From Glycomyces sp. YM15 (GTDB lineage Bacteria; Actinomycetota; Actinomycetes; Mycobacteriales; Micromonosporaceae), in assembly GCF_016918015.1 (NCBI RefSeq), contig NZ_JAERMK010000004.1, forward strand, positions 121,264 through 185,263: 64,000 nt of DNA, in the 5' to 3' direction. Position numbers and translations under genes: made by a program. Below the pieces are notes generated by a model. It ran no database searches. It saw only the letters and a list, made by a program, of their open reading frames with translations, and was not told the DNA's origin. This document shows, in pieces, positions 16,364 to 24,781 of the stretch. Each line of letters starts with the position of its first letter. Position 1 is the first letter of the stretch.

Positions 16364-18130
16364 CTACGCGCCCCCGCTGCGCTTCCCACGGCCGGGCTTC
16401 CCACGGAAGTGGTTGGTGATCGGCAGGCGCCGGTCGCGGCCGAACGACTTCACGGTGATCTTCGTGCCCGGAGCGGACTGGCGGCGCTTGTACTCGGCGC
16501 GGTCCACCAGCCCGGCGATCCGCTCGACGACCTCGGCGGGGTAGCCCTGCTCGACGAGGTCCTCGCGTCCCGCGTCGCCGTCTACATAGCCGACGAGGAT
16601 GCCGTCGAGCACCGCGTAGTCCGGCAGCGAATCGGAGTCGAGCTGGTCGGGCCGCAGCTCCGCGCTCGGCGGCTTCATGATGATGTTCTCGGGGATCGGC
16701 TCGGTCTCGCCGAGGCTGCGGGCCTTCTCGTTGCGCCAGTTCGCGAGCTCGTAGACGAGGGTCTTCAGCACGTCCTTGATCGGCGCGAAGCCGCCGCAGG
16801 AGTCGCCGTACAGCGTCGAGTAGCCCACGGCGTACTCGCTCTTGTTGCCCGCCGCGAGCACCAGGTGCCCGTGCTGGTTCGACAGCGACATCCAGATCAC
16901 GCCGCGCACGCGGGCCTGCAGGTTCTCCAGGGCGAGACCCGAGACGGCTATCTCCGAGAGGTACGCGTCGACGATCGGCTGGATCGGCTCCACGACGTGG
17001 GTGATGCCGCAGCGCGCCGCCAGGTCGGCGGCGTCGTCGAGCGAGTGCTGCGACGAGAACTGGCTCGGGTTCGCGACCGTGTAGACGCGATCGCCGCCGA
17101 TCGCGTCGCGGGCGAGGACGGCGGTGACCGCCGAGTCGATGCCGCCGGAGAGGCCGATGAGCACCGACGGGAAGCCGTTCTTGTTCACGTAGTCGGCCAG
17201 GCCGAGGCGCAGGGCCTCCCAGACCTCCTCGTGGCGGCTGAGCTCGGGCGCGAACGACGGCTCGATGCGCGTCTCAAGGGCCTTCGGCTCGGCGGAGAGG
17301 ACGTGGAGCGAGGTGCTCATGAGCGACGAGGAGTGATTCGCGATGTCGCGACCGGACGAGGCCGGGCATTCGACATCGGTGACGAGCAGCTCCGAGGCGA
17401 AGCGCTTGGCGCTGGAGAGGATCGTGCCGTCGGCGGCGCAGATCATCGAACCGCCGTCGAACACCAGGTCGTCCTGGCCGCCCACGGTGTTCAGGTACGC
17501 GATCGGCGCGCCCAGCCCGGCGGCCCGCTCCTTGACGACCGCGAGCCGCCGCTCGTGCTTGCCCTGTTCGTAAGGCGAGGCGTTGATGTTGACCACGAGG
17601 CCCGCGCCGGCCTCTTCGGCGACGGTGAACGGCACGCCGCCCCACACGTCCTCGCACACGGTGAACGCCACGTCGACCCCGCCGATGCGCGCGAGGTGCA
17701 GTTCGTGGCCCGCGACGAACCAACGGTCCTCATCGAACACCCCGTAGTTCGGAAGATGGTGCTTGTAGTAGCGGAACAGGACCTTGCCGTCCTGAAGCAG
17801 CGCCAAGGCATTGCGGATGCCGTGACCTGTGGTCGAACCGATGGGTCCGTCCGCGTCCAGATATCCGACGGCGACGGGCAGCGATCCGTTCCCGTCCGCG
17901 GCGATCTCTTCGGCGAGGCGGACGAGGCGGTCGCGGCTGGCTTCCACGAACGAGTGGCGCAGCGCGAGGTCCTCGACCGGGTAGCCGGTGAGGGACTGCT
18001 CGCCGGTCGCGAGCAGGTGCGCCCCGGCGGCCGTGGCCGCGGAGGCGGCCCGGCGGACGAGGTCGGCGTTGTGGTCGAGGTCGCCCACGATGGGGTTGTC
18101 CTGGGCGAGTGCGATTCGGAGCGTCGGCAT
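16364..18130 (-). CDS. nadE: Glutamine-dependent NAD+ synthetase
   Basis: NadE makes NAD+ from nicotinate adenine dinucleotide, using ATP and ammonia that it draws from glutamine. The 588-residue product has an N-terminal nitrilase-type glutaminase domain with the Glu-Lys-Cys triad (GEQSLTGYP, YYKHHLPNYG, FTVCEDVW) and a C-terminal ATP-pyrophosphatase domain (LIGLSGGIDSAVT, then GNKSEYAVGY). The start is the ATG at 18130; a longer in-frame option has no family homology. AAGAAT ends six bases before the ATG, so the message may be leaderless. It complements nadA at 37.5 kb. Confidence 0.96.
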   Translation of the reverse strand: MPTLRIALAQDNPIVGDLDHNADLVRRAASAATAAGAHLLATGEQSLTGYPVEDLALRHSFVEASRDRLVRLAEEIAADGNGSLPVAVGYLDADGPIGSTTGHGIRNALALLQDGKVLFRYYKHHLPNYGVFDEDRWFVAGHELHLARIGGVDVAFTVCEDVWGGVPFTVAEEAGAGLVVNINASPYEQGKHERRLAVVKERAAGLGAPIAYLNTVGGQDDLVFDGGSMICAADGTILSSAKRFASELLVTDVECPASSGRDIANHSSSLMSTSLHVLSAEPKALETRIEPSFAPELSRHEEVWEALRLGLADYVNKNGFPSVLIGLSGGIDSAVTAVLARDAIGGDRVYTVANPSQFSSQHSLDDAADLAARCGITHVVEPIQPIVDAYLSEIAVSGLALENLQARVRGVIWMSLSNQHGHLVLAAGNKSEYAVGYSTLYGDSCGGFAPIKDVLKTLVYELANWRNEKARSLGETEPIPENIIMKPPSAELRPDQLDSDSLPDYAVLDGILVGYVDGDAGREDLVEQGYPAEVVERIAGLVDRAEYKRRQSAPGTKITVKSFGRDRRLPITNHFRGKPGRGKRSGGA

Positions 18131-18190
18131 ACGCCTATTCTTCCGCGCCCGCGGTCCTCCCGTCACGGGAGTTCCGGGAAGTGGTCTGGA

Positions 18191-18949
18191 TCAGAGTGAG
18201 CGGACCAGCAGGACCGCGGAGAGCACGAGACCGTAGACGACGATCGCGATCCGCAGCGGCCGTTCGGGAATCCGCTGGAACACCCGAGCGCCGATGTACC
18301 CGCCGATGAACGTCGCGGGCACCAGTACGCCGATCGCCCCCCACGCGACGTCGGCCCAGACCCCGTACATGACGCTGGTGACGACGCCGACGAGCATGGT
18401 GCAGAAGTTCTTCAGCGCGCCCACGCGGCCGAGCGTCTCGGAGACGCCCATGGCGATCACGGCCATGAGGATCAGGCCGAGGGCCGCGTTGAAATAGGAA
18501 CCGTAGAGGCACCCGGCGAACACGCCGATGTGGAGGACCACCGGATGGAGCGCGCGGCCGCCGTTGAGTTCGGTCACCCTCCGGTTGACCCACGGGCCGA
18601 TCGCCATGAGCAGCGTCGCCGCCAGCACCAGGAACGGCACGATCGACTCGAACACCGAATGCGGCGTGTTCAGCAGCAGCAGCGCGCCGCAGACCGACGC
18701 GACCAGCGCGGTGGGGATGAGCATCAGCGCCCGGCGCTTCTGGCCGCGGAGGTTCTCGTGTGAGCCGACCGCGGCGGCCGCGTAGGCGGGTGCGACCGCG
18801 ATGCCGTTGGTGGCGTTCGCCTGGAGCGGCGGCACCCCCACGGCCATCAGGGTCGGGTAGGTGATGAGCGAGCCGCCTCCGGCAACGGCGTTGAGCCCGC
18901 CGCCGACGAGGCCGGCGAGAAGCAGGGCGGAGACCTGGAGCAGATTCAT
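18191..18949 (-). CDS. TauE/SafE-family sulfite/anion permease
   Basis: A 252-residue membrane protein with about seven or eight helices and two copies of the TauE/SafE repeat: the first starts VGGGLNAVAGGGSLITYP, the second contains GCLYGSYFNAALG. The family exports sulfite or sulfoacetate or imports organosulfur anions; the substrate here is unknown. The ATG is divergent from rnpB. A TACGCT hexamer on its strand ends nine bases before the ATG, so the leader is two bases or less. No SD is present. Confidence 0.88.
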   Translation of the reverse strand: MNLLQVSALLLAGLVGGGLNAVAGGGSLITYPTLMAVGVPPLQANATNGIAVAPAYAAAAVGSHENLRGQKRRALMLIPTALVASVCGALLLLNTPHSVFESIVPFLVLAATLLMAIGPWVNRRVTELNGGRALHPVVLHIGVFAGCLYGSYFNAALGLILMAVIAMGVSETLGRVGALKNFCTMLVGVVTSVMYGVWADVAWGAIGVLVPATFIGGYIGARVFQRIPERPLRIAIVVYGLVLSAVLLVRSL

Positions 18950-18958
18950 GACTCAGGC

Positions 18959-18968
18959 AGCGTACGCT
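18959..18968. promoter_or_regulatory. Palindromic -10 shared by rnpB and the TauE gene
   Basis: AGCGTACGCT is its own reverse complement. Read on the plus strand it gives TACGCT (18963-18968) seven bases before the inferred rnpB 5' end. Read on the minus strand it gives TACGCT nine bases before the TauE ATG. Thus one 10-bp site may hold both -10 boxes. Confidence 0.5.
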
Positions 18969-18974
18969 TGAGCG

Positions 18975-19371
18975 CTGGAACGAGATGGCCAGGCGGTCGC
19001 GGCGGATGCGGGAGACCACATCCGGCGAGGAACGTCCGGGCTCCACAGGGCAGGGTGGTTGCTAACGGCAACCCGGGGCGACCCGCGGGACAGTGCCACA
19101 GAAAGCAGACCGCCGGTCTTCGGGCCGGTAAGGGTGAAACGGTGGTGTAAGAGACCACCAGCGCCGTCGGTGACGGCGGCGGCTCGGTAAACCCCACCCG
19201 GAGCAAGGTCAAGAGGAGCCGTGAGGCTCTGCGCGGAGGTTCGAGGGCGGCCCGCCCGAGCTCGCAGGAGCGCCTTCGCGGGTAGACCGCTCGAGCGCGT
19301 CAGCGATGGCGCGCCTAGATGGATGACCGCTCAACGACAGAACCCGGCGTATCGGCCATCTCGTTCCCAGT
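18975..19371 (+). ncRNA. rnpB: RNase P RNA (type A)
   Basis: The catalytic RNA of RNase P, which matures tRNA 5' ends. The P1 strands are visible: CTGGAACGAGATGGCC at 18975-18990 pairs with GGCCATCTCGTTCCCAG at 19354-19370 with one bulged base. Conserved core segments appear in order: GAGGAACGTCCGGGCTCC with ACAGGGCAGG, GTGCCACAGAAAGCAGACC, GGTAAGGGTGAAACGGTG, CTCGGTAAACCCCACC, GAGCAAGGTCAAGAGGAGCC, the GGTAGACCGCTCGAG segment and ACGACAGAACCCGGC. The length of about 400 nt is normal for actinobacteria. The ends are inferred from P1 and from a -10 at 18963-18968. Confidence 0.96.
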
Positions 19372-19393
19372 TGCCGCACGGCAGGATGGCCGT

Positions 19394-20170
19394 ATGCAGA
19401 TCTCCGCGTTCTCCTCGCCCGGCGGTGGCGCCCCGAATGAGGATCATTTCGTGGTCTCGGCCGAGTCGGCGGTGGTGCTCGATGGCATCACCCGGTATCC
19501 GGACGACGGTTGCGTTCATGACGTGCCCTGGTACGTGCGGCGGCTCGGGGCTGCGGTCGAGCGGCGGATCGGGGTGGTGGGGAACGGGTTGCGGCGGGTG
19601 CTCGCGGAGGCGATCGCGGCGACCGGCGAATCGCACGGTGCGGCCGGGACCTGCGATCTGGGCAATCCCGTGACGCCGGGGTCGACGGTGGGGATGGTCC
19701 GGCGTGAGGGGGATCGGCTCGGTTGGCTGCTCCTCGGCGATTGCACGGTGGCCTGGCGTGATCGCGAGGGCCGGGTCGGGTTCCGGTCGGACGACCGGTT
19801 GGCGCGAATCGCCGGTGTGCCGGCCGAGTCGGTGGGCGGGGTGCGGCGCTGGCCGGTCGCGTTTGTCGAGTCGGTGCGGAATCGTGAGGACGGGTACTGG
19901 GTGGCGGCCGCCGATTCCAGGGCCGCTTCGCAGGCGCTCAGCGGGTCGCTGGCGTTGCGCGAGGTGAGCGAGGTACTGCTCTGCACCGACGGGTTGACGC
20001 GGCTCGTCGACCGGTACGGCTACTCGTGGCCGGAGTTGTTCGAGCGGGTCGCGGACGGCGGTGTCGAGGGCCTGGTCGAGCTCGTCAGGGAGTGCGGGGA
20101 GCGGGATACACGGCTCCACCCGGAGGCGAAGCGGCATGACGACGCGACCGGGGTGCACGTGCGGTTCTAG
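19394..20170 (+). CDS. PP2C-like serine/threonine phosphatase
   Basis: A 258-residue protein with the layout of a PP2C-type metal-dependent phosphatase. PNEDHFVV and VVLDGIT match the first metal-binding motifs, GWLLLGDCTVAW the central strand, EVLLCTDGLTRL the TDGL motif and HDDATGVHV the C-terminal DD motif. It would remove phosphate from Ser/Thr; the target is unknown. I chose the ATG at 19394: a CAGGAT hexamer ends six bases before it, and a longer in-frame ORF would start inside rnpB. The gene follows rnpB by 22 bases. Its stop overlaps that of the convergent NUDIX gene. Confidence 0.75.
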   Translation: MQISAFSSPGGGAPNEDHFVVSAESAVVLDGITRYPDDGCVHDVPWYVRRLGAAVERRIGVVGNGLRRVLAEAIAATGESHGAAGTCDLGNPVTPGSTVGMVRREGDRLGWLLLGDCTVAWRDREGRVGFRSDDRLARIAGVPAESVGGVRRWPVAFVESVRNREDGYWVAAADSRAASQALSGSLALREVSEVLLCTDGLTRLVDRYGYSWPELFERVADGGVEGLVELVRECGERDTRLHPEAKRHDDATGVHVRF

Positions 20171-20688
20171 TCCGCCAGCGGGCCGAGTTCGTAGTGGGCC
20201 AGGAGTTTCGCGGTGGCGCGGGTCATCTCGGGGAGGTTGTCGACGGAGTGCCAGCCGGCGTCCCAGACTTCGTGGCCGTCGACGAGGATCTGGGTGGTCT
20301 CGGGGTCGCGTTCGAGGTGGAAGACGTTGTCGACCCAGCGGCCGGAGGTGTGGACGACCGCGCAGGGGTTCGCGGGGACGAGCTCGTCGAGTTCGGCCTC
20401 GATGCCGGTCTCCTCGGCGAGTTCGCGGCGGGCCCCTTCGATGGGCTGCTCGAGGCGGTTGAGCAGGCCCGCGGGGAGGGACCAGCGCTTCCCGGGTGGC
20501 TGGCGCAGCATGAGCAGGCGCTCGCGAGGCTCGTCCATGACGAGGACGACGGAGCCGAGCGTGTACGTGGGCGTGGCGATCCGCACGATCCGGCGCCGCA
20601 TCGGGTGCGGCAGGTTGTAGAACACCACTCCGGCGAGGCGCCGCAGCAGCGGCGCCTTCCGGCGCTGCACAGAGGGAGTCACCGCCAC
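20167..20688 (-). CDS. NUDIX hydrolase
   Basis: A 173-residue NUDIX hydrolase with an almost perfect box, the G-x5-E-x7-REUxEExGU pattern beginning GLLNRLE and ending RRELAEETGIE (about residues 73-96). An N-terminal basic helical extension (residues 1-35) precedes the domain. It hydrolyses a nucleoside diphosphate derivative of unknown identity. The GTG at 20688 is used; GTG two codons later would fit a TAGGGT -10 better and may be the true start. Its stop overlaps the stop of the PP2C gene tail to tail. Confidence 0.85.
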   Translation of the reverse strand: MAVTPSVQRRKAPLLRRLAGVVFYNLPHPMRRRIVRIATPTYTLGSVVLVMDEPRERLLMLRQPPGKRWSLPAGLLNRLEQPIEGARRELAEETGIEAELDELVPANPCAVVHTSGRWVDNVFHLERDPETTQILVDGHEVWDAGWHSVDNLPEMTRATAKLLAHYELGPLAD

Positions 20689-20757
20689 ACCCTACCCAGA
20701 AGGTCCGATCGCGCCTGCGGGTGGCGTGGCGAACCCCTTGGGGCGCGGGAGGACACG

Positions 20758-20791
20758 ACGACGGCCCGGCGCCGAAGCGCCGGGCCGTCGT
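20758..20791 (-). terminator. 15-bp TTCG-loop terminator of ctaCF
   Basis: On the minus strand ACGACGGCCCGGCGC and GCGCCGGGCCGTCGT pair perfectly around a TTCG tetraloop, ten bases after the ctaF stop. This extra-stable hairpin is the best intrinsic terminator in the window. Confidence 0.8.
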
Positions 20792-20801
20792 GCGGAGCGT
20801 G

Positions 20802-21248
20802 TTACTGCGGGCCGAGCTTGCGCGTGCCCGTGTAGTACTCGAACGTCAGGCCGCCCACGGCGAACAGGATCGCGACGCCGCCCGCGGTTATGAGCCACGG
20901 GAGCCAGAACACGACGCCCACACCGGCGAGCACGGCGGTGAGCGCCAGGCCCAGCGGCCAGTACGAGCCGGGGCTGAAGAAGCCGACCTCGCCCGAGACG
21001 TCGGAGATCTCGCCGTCGGGGCGGTCCTCCGGGCGCGGGTCGATGCGGCGGGAGATCACCCAGAACACCAGCCACACCATGCCGGTCAGCAGACCGGAGA
21101 AGATGAGGGCGACGGTGCCGACCCATTCGACCTGGTTCGGCACGCCGTAGGCCGGGTTGTCGTTGATCCAGGTGACGTATCCGTAGATGGCCGCGAAGAT
21201 GAACATCGAGATCATCACGATGAAAAAGAGGCGGTTCTCGGTCTTCAT
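20802..21248 (-). CDS. ctaF: Cytochrome c oxidase subunit 4, actinobacterial type
   Basis: A small subunit of the actinobacterial aa3-type cytochrome c oxidase in the bc1-aa3 supercomplex. The 148-residue product has four hydrophobic helices (residues 8-26, 42-64, 95-112, 115-135) and the family pattern MKTENRLFFIV at the N-terminus and LTFEYYTG near the end. ATG start with GGGGAGA upstream. It is 11 bases downstream of ctaC and surely in the same operon, as Rv2199c-Rv2200c are in M. tuberculosis. Confidence 0.92.
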   Translation of the reverse strand: MKTENRLFFIVMISMFIFAAIYGYVTWINDNPAYGVPNQVEWVGTVALIFSGLLTGMVWLVFWVISRRIDPRPEDRPDGEISDVSGEVGFFSPGSYWPLGLALTAVLAGVGVVFWLPWLITAGGVAILFAVGGLTFEYYTGTRKLGPQ

Positions 21249-21259
21249 GGCGGTCTCCC

Positions 21260-22189
21260 CTAGCTCGCTTCGCCAGTGGCCTGGTCGGTGTCGAACGGGT
21301 GGGTGGTGGTCGCGTACCTGTCGTCGCCGGTGAAGCCGATGAGTTCAAGCGCTTCCGGCGTGGTCATGCCCTCGACGCGGGCGTTCACGAAGGTCTCGTA
21401 GTCCTCCGGCGAGACCACGCGCATCTCGAAGTTCATGAAGGCGTGGTAGGCGCCGCAGAGCTCGGCGCACCGGCCCACGAAGGTGCCCTCGGACTCGAAG
21501 TCGACCTCCCAGCGGGTGGTCTGCGCGTCCGAGCCCGGGATGAGGTCGCGCTTGAAGAGCAGGTCGGGGACCCAGAAGGAGTGGATGACGTCTTCGGCGT
21601 TGCCGACGAAGCGCACGTCCTCCTGGTTGGGGACCACGATGATCGGGATGTAGTCCGAGTCGCCGGTCTCGGTGACGGGCTGGCCGTCGGCGCCGATGAG
21701 CGGCTCGCACTGCTCGTCGGAGTAGGTGAACTGCCAGTTCCACTTGAACGCGGTGACGTTCGTGCAGTTGCTGGGCTCGTCGCTCATCTCGGTGACGTTG
21801 TCCTGCACGATGACCGTGTAGTAGAACAGGATGCCGATGAGCACGAACGGCAGCGCCGTGAAGGTGAGCTCGGCGGGCAGGTTGTACTTGGTCTGGCGGG
21901 GCAGCTCGGTGTCGCTGTCCTTCTTCTTGTAGGCGGCGATGCACCAGAAGGTCAGACCCCACACGATGACGCCGACCGCGAGCGCGGCGACCGTGGAGCC
22001 GATCCACAGATCGAACATCTGCTCGGACTGGGTCGTGGGGCGCGTGCGCGGCCAGCCCAGGTAGAACGCGTCGTCAAGGCTGCACCCCGCGAGCACGATC
22101 GGGAGCAGCGCGGCGATCCCGGTGAGACCTATCGCGCGGCGGGCTCGGCCGCGACGTACTCGGGACGGTTTTCCGACCACCTGTCTCAT
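21260..22189 (-). CDS. ctaC: Cytochrome c oxidase subunit II
   Basis: CuA-carrying subunit II of the aa3 oxidase, accepting electrons from the cytochrome bc1-cc complex. The 309-residue product starts at ATG with AAGG just upstream. It has a basic n-region and a lipobox VLAGC near residue 36, two membrane helices (about 60-85 and 108-130) and the CuA cupredoxin domain outside. Ligands are seen: the His in DVIHSFWVP, and CAELCGAYHAFM with its two Cys, His and Met. The aromatic electron-entry motif is KWNWQF. The GTG/TTG-rich longer ORF upstream is not part of the gene. Confidence 0.96.
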   Translation of the reverse strand: MRQVVGKPSRVRRGRARRAIGLTGIAALLPIVLAGCSLDDAFYLGWPRTRPTTQSEQMFDLWIGSTVAALAVGVIVWGLTFWCIAAYKKKDSDTELPRQTKYNLPAELTFTALPFVLIGILFYYTVIVQDNVTEMSDEPSNCTNVTAFKWNWQFTYSDEQCEPLIGADGQPVTETGDSDYIPIIVVPNQEDVRFVGNAEDVIHSFWVPDLLFKRDLIPGSDAQTTRWEVDFESEGTFVGRCAELCGAYHAFMNFEMRVVSPEDYETFVNARVEGMTTPEALELIGFTGDDRYATTTHPFDTDQATGEAS

Positions 22190-22330
22190 GCCTTTCTCAG
22201 CGCTCGGCTCCGCGTCCGCCGCCGGGCGGGCGGCAAGGCGCAGATCTTGACGGCAAGAGCCTACTGCTTGGCCCGGGCCCGGAAGTGCAAGGGGTTGGGT
22301 TCGCGGCGAGATGTCTTCTACATTTGACAG

Positions 22331-23446
22331 GTGACCGACACGTACTTCGACGGCGCGACCGCGCAGCCGCCCCATCCGGCGGCCCGCGATGCTTATGCTG
22401 CGGCTTTGTCGGAGGGCTGGGCGGGTCCCGGCCGACTGTACACATTGGGCCGGAGGTCCCGGATGCTCCTGGAGGCCGCCCGCCGGTCGGCGGCCGCCTC
22501 CTTGGGCGTGAGTCCTGATGAGGTCACTTTCACATCGAGTGGGACACAGGCCGTACACGCTGGCGTACTCGGCGTCATCGCGGCCCGGAGCGAGCCGGGG
22601 CCGCTGGTGCACAGCGCGGTGGAGCACTCGTCGGTGCTGCACGCGGCAGCGTGGCACGAGCGGTCGGGCGGGACGGCGGTGGCGGTCCCGGTGGACCGGC
22701 TCGGGCGCGTCGACGCCGATCCTCTGGCCGGGGTCGAGGACGCCTCGGTGCTGGTCGTGCAGAGCGCGAACCACGAGGTCGGCACCAGGCAGCCGATCGC
22801 CGAGATCGCGGCGAACGCGGGCGGCGTGCCGCTGGTGTGCGACGCGGCCGCGAGCCTGCCGTGGGAGCCCGTACCCGAGGGGTGGTCGGTGCTGGCCGCC
22901 AGCGCCCGGAAGTGGGGCGGGCTGTCCGGGGCCGGGATCCTCGTGGTGCGCAAGGGGACGCGTTGGCGGAATCCGTTCCCCGGGGAGGACTCCTCGATCC
23001 GGGAGGCGATCGGCGAGATCGACGTGCCGGCGGCGGTGGCGGCGGCGGCGTCGCTGCGTGCGGTGACCGCTGAGCGTGACGCGCTGTCGAAGCGGGCGCG
23101 GGCGATGACGGAGCGGATCAGGGAGCACATCGCCGAGACGATTCAGGAGGTGGAGCTGCCGGGCGATCCGGTGGACCGGCTGCCGCACATCGTGACGTTC
23201 TCCTGTCTCGGGGTGGACGGCGAGGTGCTGCTGACGGAGTTGAACCGGGCCGGGTTCGCGGTGTCGTCGGGTTCGGCGTGCGCGTCGACGCGGTTGCGGC
23301 CTTCGCATGTGCTGCAGGCGATGGGCGTGCTCAGTCACGGGAACGTGCGGGTGTCGCTGCACCGGGAGACCACGGAGGACGAGGTGGACCGGTTCCTGGA
23401 GGTGCTGCCGGGCCTGGTCGAGGGCATTCGGCGGCTGTCGAGGTAG
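22331..23446 (+). CDS. Cysteine desulfurase / class V aminotransferase
   Basis: A 371-residue PLP enzyme of the NifS/IscS type, expected to take sulfur from cysteine for Fe-S clusters or thiolation. Visible are the N-terminal YFDGATAQP, FTSSGTQAVH, the His in EHSS, Asp-Ala in CDAAAS, the PLP lysine in ASARKWGG (Arg where His is usual) and the sulfur-acceptor cysteine in SSGSACAST. The GTG start has TACATT ending six bases upstream, fitting a leaderless message. It is divergent from ctaC. The HesB/ErpA gene at 35.8 kb is a possible partner in cluster assembly. Confidence 0.87.
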   Translation: MTDTYFDGATAQPPHPAARDAYAAALSEGWAGPGRLYTLGRRSRMLLEAARRSAAASLGVSPDEVTFTSSGTQAVHAGVLGVIAARSEPGPLVHSAVEHSSVLHAAAWHERSGGTAVAVPVDRLGRVDADPLAGVEDASVLVVQSANHEVGTRQPIAEIAANAGGVPLVCDAAASLPWEPVPEGWSVLAASARKWGGLSGAGILVVRKGTRWRNPFPGEDSSIREAIGEIDVPAAVAAAASLRAVTAERDALSKRARAMTERIREHIAETIQEVELPGDPVDRLPHIVTFSCLGVDGEVLLTELNRAGFAVSSGSACASTRLRPSHVLQAMGVLSHGNVRVSLHRETTEDEVDRFLEVLPGLVEGIRRLSR

Positions 23447-23528
23447 CGGCCCGGGGCTCGGTGCGGTCGCGACCCCGGCGGCGCGAATCGGATTGCCGTG
23501 CCGGGCGGCTCCTGGCAGGATGCGGGCC

Positions 23529-24134
23529 ATGTCGGCCCCCTCACGCCAGATCCGCGCCGTCTTCGACGCGGACGCGATCACCGTCTACCAGGCGTACTCC
23601 CCCGCGATCGCCGAACCGGCGCTGGCCGCGCAGCGGTTCGCACCGCCGTTCAAGCGCGAGCGCATGACCTGGATCAAGCCTTCGTTCCTGTGGATGATGT
23701 ACCGCTGCGGCTGGGCCTCGAAGCCCGGTCAGGAGCGGGTCCTCGCGGTGCGGATCGCCCGGGAGGGCTTCGAGTGGGCGCTGGCGCATTCGTGCGGCAG
23801 CCGGCCGGCCGAGGGCGAGACCGTAGCGGCCTGGAAGGCCCGGCTCGCCGCGTCGCCCGTGCGGATCCAGTGGGACCCCGAGCGGGGTCCTGGTCTGGAG
23901 CGGCTGGAGCACCGGTCGATCCAGATCGGCCTCTCGGGCGAGGCGGTGGACCGGTATGTCGACCAGTGGATCACCGCGATCGAGGACGTCACCGATCTCG
24001 CCGTGCGCGCCGGTGCGGCGGCCCGGGCAGGGCGCGGCGAGGAGGTCCGCCGACTGCTGCCGGTCGAACGGGCGTATCCGCTGACGGCGCGGCTCGCCGT
24101 GTTCGCGGGCGCCTCGGATCAGGCGAGGCCGTAA
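23529..24134 (+). CDS. DUF4291 domain protein
   Basis: A 201-residue DUF4291 protein. The family signature is intact: AITVYQAYSPAIAE, the run RMTWIKPSFLWMMYR and the segments GQERVLAVRI and GFEWALAHS. The function of the family is unknown; related domains are linked to RNA repair or toxin-like contexts, but I cannot assign a role. The ATG start is preceded by CAGGAT seven bases upstream (leaderless). Its 3' end overlaps the convergent TetR gene by 16 bases, so the two transcripts are antisense at their ends. Confidence 0.85.
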   Translation: MSAPSRQIRAVFDADAITVYQAYSPAIAEPALAAQRFAPPFKRERMTWIKPSFLWMMYRCGWASKPGQERVLAVRIAREGFEWALAHSCGSRPAEGETVAAWKARLAASPVRIQWDPERGPGLERLEHRSIQIGLSGEAVDRYVDQWITAIEDVTDLAVRAGAAARAGRGEEVRRLLPVERAYPLTARLAVFAGASDQARP

Positions 24135-24733
24135 GCGTCCAGTAGGGAGTCGAGCATCGCCTCCTGGGTCTCGGCGCTGTAGGACTCGGGGTCGAAGCAG
24201 GCGAGTTGGGCCGCGCCTTCGGCGGCGCCGACGAGGGCGAAGGCGGCGGCGCGGACCCGGGCGGGCCCCCAGTCCGGGGCGGCGTCCGCCACGAGGCGCT
24301 CGACGCGGTCGCGCCAGGCGCGGTTGTTCTTGCGGTGCAGGGCGATCAGGTCGTCGTCGCCCACTGAGGCCGCGAGGAATCCCATCCACACCAGGGCTTC
24401 CTGCGCCGAGTCCTCGTTCAGCGCCATGCCCTGGGCGAGGATCGCGCGCAGTGCCGCGCGCGGCGTCCCGGTCTCGGCTTCGAGGCGTTCGACGCGCACT
24501 CGGGTGCGTGCGTGCAGCAGGTCGCGCGCGTGGGCGAGCAGTGCCTTGCGCCCGGGGAACCGGTGCATGACCAGGCCGGTGGTGCAGCCCGCCTCGGCCG
24601 CGACGGAGCGGATCGTCAGGTGCTCGATCCCCTTGCCCGCCAGGATGCTCCAGACCGCCTTCGAGATGCGCTCCTGCTGCGCCCCGTGATCCGCCCTGCG
24701 TGCGATGGCCCGCTCCCCTCGTTGTCGTAACAA
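24119..24733 (-). CDS. TetR-family transcriptional regulator
   Basis: A TetR-type repressor with a helix-turn-helix near the N-terminus (LTIRSVAAEAGCTTGLVMHRF) and an all-helical ligand domain; about 204 residues as drawn. The open frame begins with a TTG inside the operator pair at 24727-24755 and has no SD. A strong GGGGAG instead lies six bases before an ATC codon at 24706, where the protein would begin ARRADHGAQQERI, the usual TetR N-terminus. I suspect initiation at that ATC or a base error. It is divergent from the GNAT gene, which it likely controls together with itself. Confidence 0.85.
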   Translation of the reverse strand: MLRQRGERAIARRADHGAQQERISKAVWSILAGKGIEHLTIRSVAAEAGCTTGLVMHRFPGRKALLAHARDLLHARTRVRVERLEAETGTPRAALRAILAQGMALNEDSAQEALVWMGFLAASVGDDDLIALHRKNNRAWRDRVERLVADAAPDWGPARVRAAAFALVGAAEGAAQLACFDPESYSAETQEAMLDSLLDAYGLA

Positions 24734-24755
24734 GTGTTACCGTAACATCTGTTAC
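24727..24755. promoter_or_regulatory. Tandem TetR operators GTAACANNTGTTAC
   Basis: Two 14-bp palindromes, GTAACAAGTGTTAC (24727-24740) and GTAACATCTGTTAC (24742-24755), lie between the divergent tetR and GNAT genes with centres 15 bp apart. A TACGGT -10 for tetR falls between them, so repressor binding would block transcription. Two copies suggest a dimer pair. Confidence 0.75.
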
Positions 24756-24781
24756 GACACTCCCGACGACGAGGACCCGCC

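Noticed and set aside
18946-19212. Short minus-strand frame within rnpB
   Set aside because: It lies in the RNase P RNA core, which explains the sequence.
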